Notes: generated by a model from the sequence alone, not told the origin. A DNA stretch of 64,000 bases from Snodgrassella alvi (GCF_002777745.1 NZ_MEIO01000027.1:62001-126000); one strand, 5' to 3'. Shown: positions 18,182-27,531, numbered from the stretch's first letter. Numbers and translations: made by a program.

Positions 18182-18934
18182 TTAAGCCGGATTAGATTCA
18201 TCAAAAAACTGTTGCCTTATGCCAAACTCCCCGACCAAAGCACAAGCCAGTGCCTGTATACCATACCGCTCCGTAGCATGATGCCCCGCAGCAATAAATA
18301 CTACCCCGCATTCCCGAGCCAGATGATATTGAGGTTCAGAAACTTCTCCCGTGATAAACGCATCTACATCCGCCTCAATAGCATACTGAAAAAAGCCCTG
18401 ACCACCGCCGGTACACCAAGCTATCCGACGCACAGGCTGCTGCTGGTCTGCACATAAAAGCACCGGCACCCGGCCAAGACTGAGCTCCAGTTGCCATGCT
18501 AACTCAGCCGCAGTAAGCGGCTGTGCCAATGAACCATACTGCACCAGATTCTGCTCACCACCACAACCGTCTACCTGCCAGCCTAAGCGTAATGCCAACT
18601 GCACATTATTGCCCCATTGCTGATGCGCATCCAGTGGCAGATGATAGCCGACAAGATTAACATCATTAGCCAATAATGTCTGGATACGGCGTTTTTTCCA
18701 GCCTGTAATCGCTGCTGCTTCATTTTTCCAGAACATACCATGATGTACCAGCAACATATCAGCTTGCTGCGCTACAGCAAAATCAATAGCAGCCTGACTT
18801 GCCGTTACCGCGCAGACAATACTATTAACCTCATCCCTGCCCTCCACTTGCAACCCATTCGGACTAAAATCACGAAACTGAGCTACAGCAAGCTGCTGCG
18901 CGCACCAATCCAGAATTTCTTTTCTCATAACCAT
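18182..18934 (-). CDS. Nif3-like dinuclear metal-centre protein (YbgI family)
   Basis: A 250-residue member of the Nif3/YbgI (DUF34) family, which forms hexameric rings with a di-metal site. Visible motifs are DFSPNGLQVEG, the metal-site LLVHHGMFWK, GYHLPLDAH, GGGQGFFQYAIEADVDAFITGE and the C-terminal AGHHATERYG. The family is broadly conserved; roles in metal handling or in repair of damaged nicotinamide or other cofactors have been proposed but are not settled. AAGGAT precedes the start. It is upstream of sspA on the same strand with about 160 bp between. Confidence 0.93.
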   Translation of the reverse strand: MVMRKEILDWCAQQLAVAQFRDFSPNGLQVEGRDEVNSIVCAVTASQAAIDFAVAQQADMLLVHHGMFWKNEAAAITGWKKRRIQTLLANDVNLVGYHLPLDAHQQWGNNVQLALRLGWQVDGCGGEQNLVQYGSLAQPLTAAELAWQLELSLGRVPVLLCADQQQPVRRIAWCTGGGQGFFQYAIEADVDAFITGEVSEPQYHLARECGVVFIAAGHHATERYGIQALACALVGEFGIRQQFFDESNPA

Positions 18935-19525
18935 AAATTATCCTTAACCATACTTAATTACATTAAACATATCATCTATATTTTGCCGATAATAGCATCA
19001 GCCTGATTCAAACCGGTTCATTTTATATTCAAGTTTTTTATGTAGTTGATTATGTACAATGTAGACTGTTCCTTACATTGAAAAACTACACAGGAACACC
19101 TTATATATCCTCTAAATAAAATTTAATTAGTGTATTGATGATATATTTTCAGATAGTTAGCATAAATAAAACACTTAAAACACTTACTGATTATTACATT
19201 GATAAAAGATCAAAAAGAATCCAACAAATAATAATTTAAAACAATCAAATAGATATAATCTTTATACATCCTACTATAACAAACTATTCATGATTTTTAT
19301 CATTAAAAAAACTAGAAGATAAAAAATATTGTTTTAAATATTCAGAAACTGTTTATAATTACTTTACTACTATTAACCAAAGGTTTACGACAATTACATC
19401 AACACAGAAAACATAAATAACTGGATTAATCAATTAACCAATTAATCAATTTACAGAGGTGAAGACTGACTAATATTCTGGCGATGATCATTTTTAATTA
19501 ACGCAACCTTAATGAAGGAATGAGA
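18935..19525. other. AT-rich intergenic region before the two-gene accessory locus
   Basis: Nearly 600 bp with very high A+T and no supportable gene. It probably contains the promoters of the Nif3 gene (minus) and of the accessory locus (plus). I see no repeat end, integrase or tRNA boundary that would mark an insertion point. Confidence 0.5.
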
Positions 19526-20595
19526 ATGGCAATACCTTTAATTATTGCAGGTGCAGTGGCAGCCGCAGCTGCTGTTGGTGGAAAAAAAGCATATGATGGG
19601 TATCAGACTAAATCAGAAGCTGACGAAATATTAGAAAAAGCTAAAAACAAATTTGATGCACGAAAAAAAGAAATAGATGCCTTAAGTAAAATTTCAGAAA
19701 AAAATTAGAACGATTAGGTCAACTAGAACTTGATATTGGCAAATTATTTCTAAAATTTAAAAAACTTTCTAACGAATTACTAAAACAATTGAAACGAGAT
19801 GGCAATAGAAATCTTGAATTGTCAATTCCCAAACATAATATAAATAAAGTTGAAGAATACACTGTCTCAACAATAGAATTCTTAAGTACAGTCATCGCTT
19901 CAGGAGTATCAGGAGCAGCTGCTAGTTTTGCTGTATACAGTGGTGTCATGGCTTTTGCAGCCACATCAACAGGAACACCAATTGCCGCTTTATCTGGTGC
20001 GGCGGCTTACAATGCAACAATGGCTGCCATTGGTGGTGGTTCACTTGCTGCCGGAGGCTGGGGAATGACTGGTGGTGCAATGTTCTTAGGTGCTGCCGCA
20101 ATTGCTCCTGTTTTGGTTATTGCAGGTTGGTCATATGCAAACTATGCAGAAAAAGCATTGGAAAATGCAACAAAAGTGAGAAATGAAATTGACGATGCAA
20201 TAAAAAAAATGGATTTAGGTGAAGAACACTTAGCTAATATAAATAACTATGTAGATAAGATTTATTATTTACTAGAAAAAATTAATAACACTTTTACTAC
20301 ATATTTATATGCATTAAAACGGATGCACGAAAAAATAGTGGTTCTTGGTGGAGGAAGAGCAGCCGACGACATATCACAACAAAGTCTGAGAATTATTAAT
20401 AATGGCTATTTATTGGCAGCAATCATGACCAACATTATTACCACTCCTCTTTTCCAACCAAAGGATGTATCCACAGACGGCGTTGTAGAAATCGAAACAG
20501 ATAGTGATGGATTCAACGTTCTCAATACAAAAGAATTAGATAATATATTAAGTACTGGAGAAGAAGAATATTACGACTTTACTTTAAAAAAATGA
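19526..20595 (+). pseudogene. Glycine-rich membrane protein gene, interrupted by a one-base frameshift at an A7 tract
   Basis: From the ATG at 19526 (AAGGA seven bases upstream) the frame encodes MAIPLIIAGAVAAAAAVGGK, then a coiled-coil-like charged stretch. It stops at 19708, right after an A7 run (19698-19704). Reading eight As, or slipping back one base on A-AAA-AAT, joins it to the next frame (KLERLGQLELDIGKLFLKFK), which continues to 20595. The restored product is 356 residues. Its middle has long Gly/Ala-rich hydrophobic segments (VIASGVSGAAASFAVYSG; AAIGGGSLAAGGWGMTGGAM), like glycine-zipper membrane proteins. The C-terminus is acidic (EEEYYDFTLKK). No other stop interrupts it. I do not recognise a named family. 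Confidence 0.7.
19698..19704 (+). other. A7 tract where frame is lost (slippery-type A-AAA-AAT)
   Basis: Codons read GAA AAA AAT TAG across this run. An eighth A would restore the long downstream frame. The arrangement also fits the X-XXY-YYZ heptamer pattern for -1 ribosomal frameshifting. Confidence 0.8.
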
Positions 20596-20604
20596 TAACC
20601 GATC

Positions 20605-20624
20605 GCCGAGTTTACTCGGCTTTT
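20605..20624 (+). terminator. Terminator between the two accessory genes
   Basis: The stem GCCGAG (20605-20610) pairs with CTCGGC (20615-20620), with a TTTA loop and then TTTT. It lies 10 bp past the first gene and 40 bp before the second. Confidence 0.75.
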
Positions 20625-21005
20625 ATCTTTAAGATAATTTACTAACGAGGAATTTTAAACAATGATTAAACAGGAAATGGACTGGAGTAAAGAGTTACAC
20701 AATACAATTATTCAATCATTGGTAACTACATTCGGATTAGATTTTTTATTATTTGAAGATAAAAAAGGTGGGGACGTTGATACTATTCATAACGTGCGCC
20801 AAGGCATTTATGCAACAGAAGAAGAAAGAAAAAAATTTGAGCAACAAGCACAATATAATTCACATGAATATCATAAACACAATAATTATATTCAGACAAA
20901 TAAACAAGCAAAAATCGATCATCAATCAAATAAATTAATAGACGCGTATACAGGTCAGGTCTTTGCACCTAATGATAAAATAAATTTAGATCATGCAATT
21001 TCAGC

Positions 21006-21012
21006 AAAAAAA
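21006..21012 (+). other. A7 tract where frame is lost (A-AAA-AAA)
   Basis: Codons read GCA AAA AAA TAC. One more A continues the frame as IHNDQGRVLAELSGPDLAN. Without it, translation stops at 21037-21039. Confidence 0.8.
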
Positions 21013-21225
21013 TACATAACGATCAAGGTCGTGTTTTAGCAGAGCTATCAGGCCCAGATCTAGCCAATCACAGTAGTAATTTATATGCTACCAATCAAAC
21101 ACTAAATAAATCTAAACAAGCTAAGGATATGTCTGACTATGTGAACCAACTGAAAAATGAAATGTCTCAAATCAAACAAGAAATAGCAATATTAGAAAAT
21201 AAACCATCGTTAACCCACCAAGAAG

Positions 21226-21232
21226 AAAAAAA
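21226..21232 (+). other. A7 tract where frame is lost (A-AAA-AAC then TAA)
   Basis: Codons read GAA AAA AAC TAA. One more A joins the frame to LKNLKNLKNKEKADHDKML and on to 22240. Confidence 0.8.
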
Positions 21233-22240
21233 CTAAAAAACTTAAAAAACTTAAAAAATAAAGAAAAAGCAGACCATGATAAAATGCTTGAAATAGACAA
21301 AAAAGCACGAGCAAGATATGAAAGAACAATTAATACAGCTTATTATACTAGTAGCAAATTTGCCAAAAAAGTTGCTAAGCAATCATTAATTTCTGGTGCC
21401 AAAATGGGAACAAGGCAAATGTTAGGACTTATTCTTGCCGAAGCATGGTTTGAACTACGAGATCAGTTTCCTGCTATTTATCATAATAATAAAATTAACT
21501 TTTCCATCAATAATTTCCTGAATGATATTAGCAATGTCTTTAAAGCCATATGGGAGCGTATAAAAATCAAATTTAAAGATTTTATTTATTCTTTCAAAGA
21601 TGGAGCAATTAGTGGCGCATTATCTAGTGTCACAACGACAATCACCAATATTTTTTTCACTACAGGGAAAATAGTTGGAAAAATGATTCGTGAAATGTGG
21701 GGGCATATTGTTCAAGTAATTAAACTTATCTTTTTTAATCCAAATTCATTACCTACGGGTCAATTAATTAAAGAAGCCAGCATAATTATTAGTTCTGGAA
21801 TCTCTGTTATTTGCGGCACTATGATATATACCACGTGCACACAATTATTTGCATTTCCATTTGGAACTGAATTATCTGCATTTTGTAGTGCCCTAGTTAC
21901 TGGTATTCTAACATTAGCATTTAGTTATTACCTTGAGCACAGTGATAAAGCTCAAAAAATCTGGTCATTTTTAGACACATTTAAAGATAAATATTCAAAA
22001 GAATTAGATTATTTTAAAGCTGTAAATACAGAGTTGGATATTTATTTAAAAAAACTTGCAGAACTTGAATTTAATTTAAATACGCAACAATTAGAATCAT
22101 TTACATTACGTCTTACAAGCACGAATAATGAATTAGAACGTAGCATACTCTTAGAACAAGAAATTCGACGTCGCAACATTAAATTACCATATGAAGTAGA
22201 AAATACTGAATCATTAAGATCATGGATAGGATCCTTATGA

Positions 22241-22831
22241 ATCATTTACTACCATTACCCTTATATACTGGGTAATGGTAGTAAAATAAAATACTGGTAG
22301 GATCTTAAACCCAATCAGCACTTATGCTTTTTCATATTACTTAAGAGTTTATCAACAAGTATAAGTTTCAAGGCCAGATAATAGAGAGAAAGCTACCCAG
22401 TAAAATACCTAGATAGAGTTGTTAATCAAGGTTTTGTAATAAGTCCAAACACAGATATATTAAGCTTTAGACTCTTATTAATCATAATGGATAAGAATCG
22501 TAAAAATTTTCAACAGATACTTGAATCTACAATTAAATACTAAACTATTCTCAATTATCCTAAGATACTACTGCCAAAAGGCATACATAATTAAAATAAT
22601 ATTATAAATTTTGGGCACGTTTATCTAGAAAATAACCATCATATCGAAATAGCTAACAATAAGTTTTTATCTCTATAATTTATTGATTTATTTATACAAA
22701 CAAATCAATAATAAACTTGATATTATTAGGATTTATTGGTATATTATAGTTAACTTTAGTTAGTTAAAGTTATAAAATAAAGAGTAACTAAGTTCTGATG
22801 CTTTTAAAATCAACTTAATAAAGGTTGAAAT
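22241..22831. other. Intergenic region with hairpin and ORF remnant
   Basis: A 16-bp perfect inverted repeat (22245-22285) follows directly on the preceding gene. A startless open frame of about 52 codons (22385-22543; YPVKYLDRVVNQGFVISPN ... QQILESTIKY) looks like the C-terminal remnant of a lost gene that I cannot identify. The rest is AT-rich and must hold the promoter of the lipoprotein-RTX pair. Confidence 0.5.
22245..22285. terminator. Long perfect hairpin after the HNH-like gene
   Basis: TTTACTACCATTACCC (22245-22260) is perfectly complementary to GGGTAATGGTAGTAAA (22270-22285), with a nine-base loop. There is no long T tract on either side, so it is a terminator or a 3'-protecting stem. 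Confidence 0.6.
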
Positions 22832-23650
22832 ATGAAACGTTGGCTGTGTATTTTGATTCTGTGCTTAGCTGGCTGTATTGATGGGCGCAGTGAAGAAGAA
22901 AAAAACAAGCAATTACAGGATAAATTAGCTATGACAGATACCACTGAAATTACGGTTTTGATTCCTTCCAAGGTTTCAAGCAAAAAACTGGCGATTACTC
23001 TGCCACGCTGCTTTTTTGGGCCTAACTTGAAAAATAAAGTTGTTGATGGAATAGTTGAAGAGAAAGCAGTTAGCATTATGTATCAGCTACCTACTTTTTC
23101 CAACTTTCCTAATGATGAAGCAGCGTTGCATCAATGTCCTGATTTTTCCAAGCCAATTTCCGGTATAGGTATACGGCCGTTGTTTCCTAAGCCAAACAAA
23201 ACTGAACTGGAATATGGCAATTACTGGTTTAAACAACAAAGCTATCAATATGCTTTAAAAGAACAACGAAACAATCAGACACTATATCGTGTTGGTATTG
23301 CTGGAAAGTTAACCACGTTTGCTAATCAGTCCGATACAAATCAGCAAGATATCAGCATTGATTTCTGGCCATTTGATGCAAAAGATGCAAGTGACTCCTA
23401 CCCTCACCAGATTGATATTCATTCTGTATTGGATAAGGAGTTTGGTCTAGGGTATACCGTGTATTCCTCAAGATATCTGCATGGCAAGCATAAGCCATTG
23501 CCGAATCAGTGGTATTTTGCTGATGCCTTGATTGATATCTATAAACATAATGAAAGCTTACTAGATCATCCAGAAATTGTCCAAGGCTTTATCGAAAATA
23601 ATAATCGTATTCTGGATTATATTCATCAACACAGCAAGGTCATTGACTAG
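22832..23650 (+). CDS. FrpD-like lipoprotein, partner of the adjacent RTX protein
   Basis: A 272-residue predicted lipoprotein. A short basic N-terminus and hydrophobic core lead to the lipobox LAGC with Cys15. The mature part is soluble, with motifs such as ITLPRCFFGPN, GIGIRPLFPKPN, GYTVYSSRYLHGKHK and NQWYFADALIDIYKHN. It ends 12 bp before an RTX gene and is very likely cotranscribed with it. In Neisseria meningitidis the lipoprotein FrpD (about 270 residues) is encoded directly upstream of FrpC and binds it. The size, lipobox and position match that arrangement, but I assign by context rather than by residue-level comparison. Confidence 0.75.
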   Translation: MKRWLCILILCLAGCIDGRSEEEKNKQLQDKLAMTDTTEITVLIPSKVSSKKLAITLPRCFFGPNLKNKVVDGIVEEKAVSIMYQLPTFSNFPNDEAALHQCPDFSKPISGIGIRPLFPKPNKTELEYGNYWFKQQSYQYALKEQRNNQTLYRVGIAGKLTTFANQSDTNQQDISIDFWPFDAKDASDSYPHQIDIHSVLDKEFGLGYTVYSSRYLHGKHKPLPNQWYFADALIDIYKHNESLLDHPEIVQGFIENNNRILDYIHQHSKVID

Positions 23651-23662
23651 AAAGGAGTAAGT

Positions 23663-26600
23663 ATGAATTGCTTTATTAAAGGCGAAGGTTTCCAAGGATA
23701 TCTTAATTTAGAATCATATATGGCTGAAAAGGCTTCCTATGATTTAACTGATGATCAAAGAGCCGAATTGCAATCGATCATAGATGATATTGAGAATAGA
23801 CTTGCTCATGGCGAAGATGCTGATTTTTCCAAAGCCTATGATTATTTAAAAGGCACCATTCCAGCCGGCAATCCGGATGCCAATGGGTTAAATCTGTGGT
23901 TGAATGTAGCAGTGGGCACCAATAGTCGCGGACAGGCCGGCGGTTTCTGGGGCAATGTGATGGATAAAGCACTGCGCGCAACCACAGATGTGATCTTGCG
24001 CTCTCGGATGGGGAGATATGATAACAATAAATATAATCGCTTTTCTAATGATATGGCTCAAGCCTTACTGAATAATATCGCTCAGTCTGGCACAGTTTCT
24101 TTAGATGGTATTTTAAAATCGGATGCACAGGGTTTTACCCGTTTTGACCCAGACTGCCTGTCTCCCAAAGACTGGCCGGGTTCGGCACTTGACTGGCATA
24201 ATTTATATAATATAGATTCGCTCAATCCGCTTGACCTTGCAAGGGCTTTCGGTAATCTGGCTATCGGAGCTGAAAGACTGGTTCGTGATCCATTTAATTT
24301 TGGCAACTGGATTTGTGAGCATCTGAGAGATTGGGCTGATTTAAACCGCGATGGTAAATATTATGTTTATGACCCGATAGTACTGGATCTGGATGGTGAT
24401 GGTATTGAAACCGTAGGTTCGAGAAAATTAAGTGGCGCGCTATTTGACCATGATGGTGATGGTATCCGCACGGCTACTGGCTGGGTAAAAGCTGACGACG
24501 GGCTGCTGGCAGTAGACCGTAATGGCGATGGGATTATTAATGATGGTACGGAGCTGTTTGGTGACAGTACGTTGCTGGCAGATGGCAGCAAGGCTGCTAA
24601 TGGCTATGCGGCATTACGCGAGTTTGACAGTAATGGCGATGGCCGGGTGGATGCACAGGATGCGCACTTTGATCAGTTGCGCGTGTGGCGTGATTTGAAT
24701 CAGGATGGTATCTGTCAGAGCAATGAGCTGTTTACGCTGGAACAGGTAGGCGTAAAAGCGTTGAATCTGGAAAATAAAAACAGCAATACCAATTTGAAAA
24801 ATGGCAATACGCTGGCTCAGATCGGCAGCTATGAAACCACTGACGGGCAAACCCGGGTTATGGGTGATGTGAATTTCGAGCATAAGCCGGTTTTCAGTGA
24901 GTATGCTGAGGAAGTAAAACTAACTGAGGAGCAGAAGCAGGCGCCCAATTTGAAAGGTACGGGGCGGGTACACGATTTACGTGATGCAGCGGCGCTGTCT
25001 AAAAATCTGGCTGCGGTGTTGCAATCTTATGCGCAGGCTGAAACGCGCGCGGAGCAGCTGGCGTTACTGGACAAGCTGCTGATGGAATGGGCTAAAACTG
25101 ATCCGCAGTTTGATGGAAATGCTGACTATACCTTAGGCATAGAATGGGTTAATACTGGTTCTGCCAGCTCTGGCGGTTCTGCTATCAGGCCATCAGAAGA
25201 AAGTAAGCTTACTGTTGTTGATCCGGAATGGGAGAAGAAGTTTAAGACTTACAGCGATAAGCTGAATGTGCTGAATGCGTTTACTGGTGAAACTTCAAGA
25301 TTATTTTATGCAGGTACGCCAAAGCAACGGCAGCAGCTTCTGGATACGATTGATAAGACTTATAACGGGATTCGCAATAGTCTGTATGAGAGTTTATTAT
25401 TCCAGACGCGGCTGAAGCCATATATGGAAAAGCTTACCTTTAAGCTGGAAAATGATGAAGTTTCGCTGGATTTTTCGGAGATTGCTGCTACTTTTAATCA
25501 GGTTTTCCAGCACAATCCGGAAAAGGCGTTTGTGGATCTGGGGGAATTTCTGGCTTATCACTATACTGGTTTCTGGCCGGATGGGATTACTCTTTTCAAT
25601 GAATATGCTGATTATGCAAAAGCACATGATGTATTTGATCACTGGTGCAGTCTGCTGGGTAAAACGGTACAAGATAAGCTGAGTGTGCAGTCTGGCGGCG
25701 ATGGTAATGATATTCTGATTGGTACTAATCTGCTTGGTGGCGGACGGGATATTTTGAATGGTGGTGCCGGAGATGATTTGCTGATTGGAGGTATCGGCAA
25801 TGATGAGCTGGATGGTGGTGCAGGCTCGGATATTTATGAGTTTGCGCGTGGCTTTGGGCGGGATATTATCCGCAATCATGATACCGGGGTAAATAAGGTT
25901 GATAAAATTCGTTTTACGGATGGTATTGTGCAGGATGAGGTGCTTTTTGCCCGCGATGGCAATCATCTGTTATTGAAAATCAAGGATACTTTTGATCAGA
26001 TTACGGTAGTCAATTTCTTTAATGGCGATGGCCACGGCGGCGACCAGATTGATGTGGTGGAATTTGCTGATGGTTCACAGCTAGATGTTGAGGAAATCAA
26101 GGCGTTGTTGTTAAAGCCGACAGAAGGTAATGATTTTATTATTGGCTATGAATCGGATGATACTTTAATTGGTCTTGGCGGTAATGATGTGCTGAAAGGT
26201 CATGGCGGTAATGATATTCTCGATGGCGGTGACGGCGATGATAATCTGGATGGCGGCGCGGGCAATGATGTGCTAATTGGCGGTGCCGGCAATGATTATA
26301 TCTATGGCGGTGACGATGATGATACTATTATCGGCGGCACAGGCGATGATTATCTGGAAGGTGGAGAAGGTTCGGATTTGTTTGTGTTTGATAAAGATTT
26401 TGGCCACGATCAGTTGCTTGAATTCAATCCCACTGGTAAAGATGTTAATACTGTGCTCTTTAATAATTGGGTAAAAAAGGATTTTACTTTTTCGCGCAAA
26501 GGGCTGGATCTTTATATTGTGGCGAAGCGTTCTGATGATTCGCTGAAAGTGATTAATTTCTTCCGTGAATCAGGTATTAATCAGATTGATTTTATTAAGT

Positions 26601-27514
26601 TTTCTGATGGAAGCCAATTAGATGTTGCGGATATCCGTACGCTTACTCAAGCCGGAACTAATGACGATGATGAGTTATATGCTTATGGCTCTGAGGATAC
26701 TTATCTGAATGGTGGTAAGGGTAATGATAAGCTGTTTGGGGCTGATGGTAATGATAAGTTAGTTGGTGGTAAGGGTAATGACTATCTGGAAGGCGGTGGT
26801 GGTGATGACCTTTTATACGGTGGTAGCGGTGATGATATCCTTGTAGGTGGGAAAGGTAATGATTATCTGGAAGGTGGTACTGGTAATGACATTTATGTTT
26901 TCAGCAAAGGACATGGCCAAGATACTATTCTGGAACACAATTCTAATAACAAGGATGTAAATACAATCAGATTTACGGATGTTCTATCTGATGAGATTGT
27001 TTATCGCAAAGCTGGTTATGATCTGGTGATGTCTGGCTACAATGGTACAGATTCGGTAGTCGTTAAAAATTTCTTTTGTGGCGCTGTGCATCAGATTCAG
27101 GTTTTTGAATTTGCGGATAAAACGTTGACATTAAATGAGCTTGAGCTGGATAAGCTTAAATCCTCTGCAAAAACTGATAAATTTTCTGTTATGAATCTTA
27201 CAGATACGATTCATGCTGATAGTCTCGATGCAGGTGATTTATTTAGTATGAATTTTGCGCGTTATGCTGATAATCATTCGGTAGACGCTGGTAATCTGCT
27301 GCATTTAAATGGGATGGATTATTTATTTGATGACAGGGGTGCAGGCTTGCACAATTCAGGAAATGCTGATGATGTGCTGGCTGCGAAGCAGGTGCAACAT
27401 TTGATTACAGCAATGGCTAATATGGGATCTAATAATGCTGACATTTTGCCGGTTCCTGAACAAGTGGGATTGTCTCAGCAGCAAAATGTGATAACGGCAT
27501 ACTGGGGTAATTAA
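23663..27514 (+). CDS. FrpC-like RTX protein with self-processing module
   Basis: A 1283-residue predicted type I secretion substrate. The N-terminal 236 residues lack a clear toxin domain. At D237-P238 begins a FrpC-type self-processing module: VLDLDGDGIETVG, ALFDHDGDGIRTATGWV, DRNGDGIINDGTELFGD, and AANGYAALREFDSNGDGRVD. This is rich in calcium-binding Asp/Gly loops. In FrpC such a module cleaves its own Asp-Pro bond on calcium binding and can link the new Asp to a lysine. Three GGxGxDxUx blocks follow at about residues 677-725, 824-905 and 1001-1075. The C-terminus should carry the secretion signal. No secretion ABC genes or acyltransferase lie nearby. AAGGAG precedes the ATG. Confidence 0.9.
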   Translation: MNCFIKGEGFQGYLNLESYMAEKASYDLTDDQRAELQSIIDDIENRLAHGEDADFSKAYDYLKGTIPAGNPDANGLNLWLNVAVGTNSRGQAGGFWGNVMDKALRATTDVILRSRMGRYDNNKYNRFSNDMAQALLNNIAQSGTVSLDGILKSDAQGFTRFDPDCLSPKDWPGSALDWHNLYNIDSLNPLDLARAFGNLAIGAERLVRDPFNFGNWICEHLRDWADLNRDGKYYVYDPIVLDLDGDGIETVGSRKLSGALFDHDGDGIRTATGWVKADDGLLAVDRNGDGIINDGTELFGDSTLLADGSKAANGYAALREFDSNGDGRVDAQDAHFDQLRVWRDLNQDGICQSNELFTLEQVGVKALNLENKNSNTNLKNGNTLAQIGSYETTDGQTRVMGDVNFEHKPVFSEYAEEVKLTEEQKQAPNLKGTGRVHDLRDAAALSKNLAAVLQSYAQAETRAEQLALLDKLLMEWAKTDPQFDGNADYTLGIEWVNTGSASSGGSAIRPSEESKLTVVDPEWEKKFKTYSDKLNVLNAFTGETSRLFYAGTPKQRQQLLDTIDKTYNGIRNSLYESLLFQTRLKPYMEKLTFKLENDEVSLDFSEIAATFNQVFQHNPEKAFVDLGEFLAYHYTGFWPDGITLFNEYADYAKAHDVFDHWCSLLGKTVQDKLSVQSGGDGNDILIGTNLLGGGRDILNGGAGDDLLIGGIGNDELDGGAGSDIYEFARGFGRDIIRNHDTGVNKVDKIRFTDGIVQDEVLFARDGNHLLLKIKDTFDQITVVNFFNGDGHGGDQIDVVEFADGSQLDVEEIKALLLKPTEGNDFIIGYESDDTLIGLGGNDVLKGHGGNDILDGGDGDDNLDGGAGNDVLIGGAGNDYIYGGDDDDTIIGGTGDDYLEGGEGSDLFVFDKDFGHDQLLEFNPTGKDVNTVLFNNWVKKDFTFSRKGLDLYIVAKRSDDSLKVINFFRESGINQIDFIKFSDGSQLDVADIRTLTQAGTNDDDELYAYGSEDTYLNGGKGNDKLFGADGNDKLVGGKGNDYLEGGGGDDLLYGGSGDDILVGGKGNDYLEGGTGNDIYVFSKGHGQDTILEHNSNNKDVNTIRFTDVLSDEIVYRKAGYDLVMSGYNGTDSVVVKNFFCGAVHQIQVFEFADKTLTLNELELDKLKSSAKTDKFSVMNLTDTIHADSLDAGDLFSMNFARYADNHSVDAGNLLHLNGMDYLFDDRGAGLHNSGNADDVLAAKQVQHLITAMANMGSNNADILPVPEQVGLSQQQNVITAYWGN
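25691..26890 (+). repeat. RTX nonapeptide repeat blocks
   Basis: Three clusters of Gly/Asp-rich nonapeptides (GGAGDDLLIG, GGNDILDGGDGDDNLDGGAG, GGKGNDYLEGG), at roughly 25691-25840, 26135-26390 and 26665-26890. They form calcium-binding beta-rolls after secretion and cause short imperfect DNA repeats. Confidence 0.9.
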
Positions 27515-27531
27515 TTACCGGAGTTACCCGA

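Larger units (their letters stand above)
20662..22240 (+). pseudogene. HNH-like nuclease / membrane protein gene, interrupted at two A7 tracts
   Basis: The frame starts at 20662 (MIKQEMDWSKELHNTIIQSL; AACGAGGA upstream) and shifts at A7 tracts 21006-21012 and 21226-21232. Adding one A at each site gives a single 526-residue protein ending at 22240 with no other stop. The N-terminal part contains GGDVDTIHNVRQG. An HNH-like signature follows: LDH (His111) then SSNLYATNQTLNKSK (about residues 138-152). The C-terminal half has several hydrophobic segments (LSSVTTTITNIFFTTGK; SIIISSGISVICGTMIY; ALVTGILTLAFSYYL) and a coiled-coil-like tail. A membrane-anchored nuclease effector is one reading, but the function is unproven. 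Disrupted, possibly recoverable by slippage. Confidence 0.7.

Noticed and set aside
25397..25966. A 189-codon minus-strand frame inside the RTX gene.
   Set aside because: It lies fully within a clear RTX coding region, has low-complexity composition and no start context. It is a shadow frame.
26200..26890. Short G/A-rich repeats considered as a DNA satellite or CRISPR.
   Set aside because: They are explained by codons of RTX nonapeptides (GGxGxDxUx) in the correct frame.
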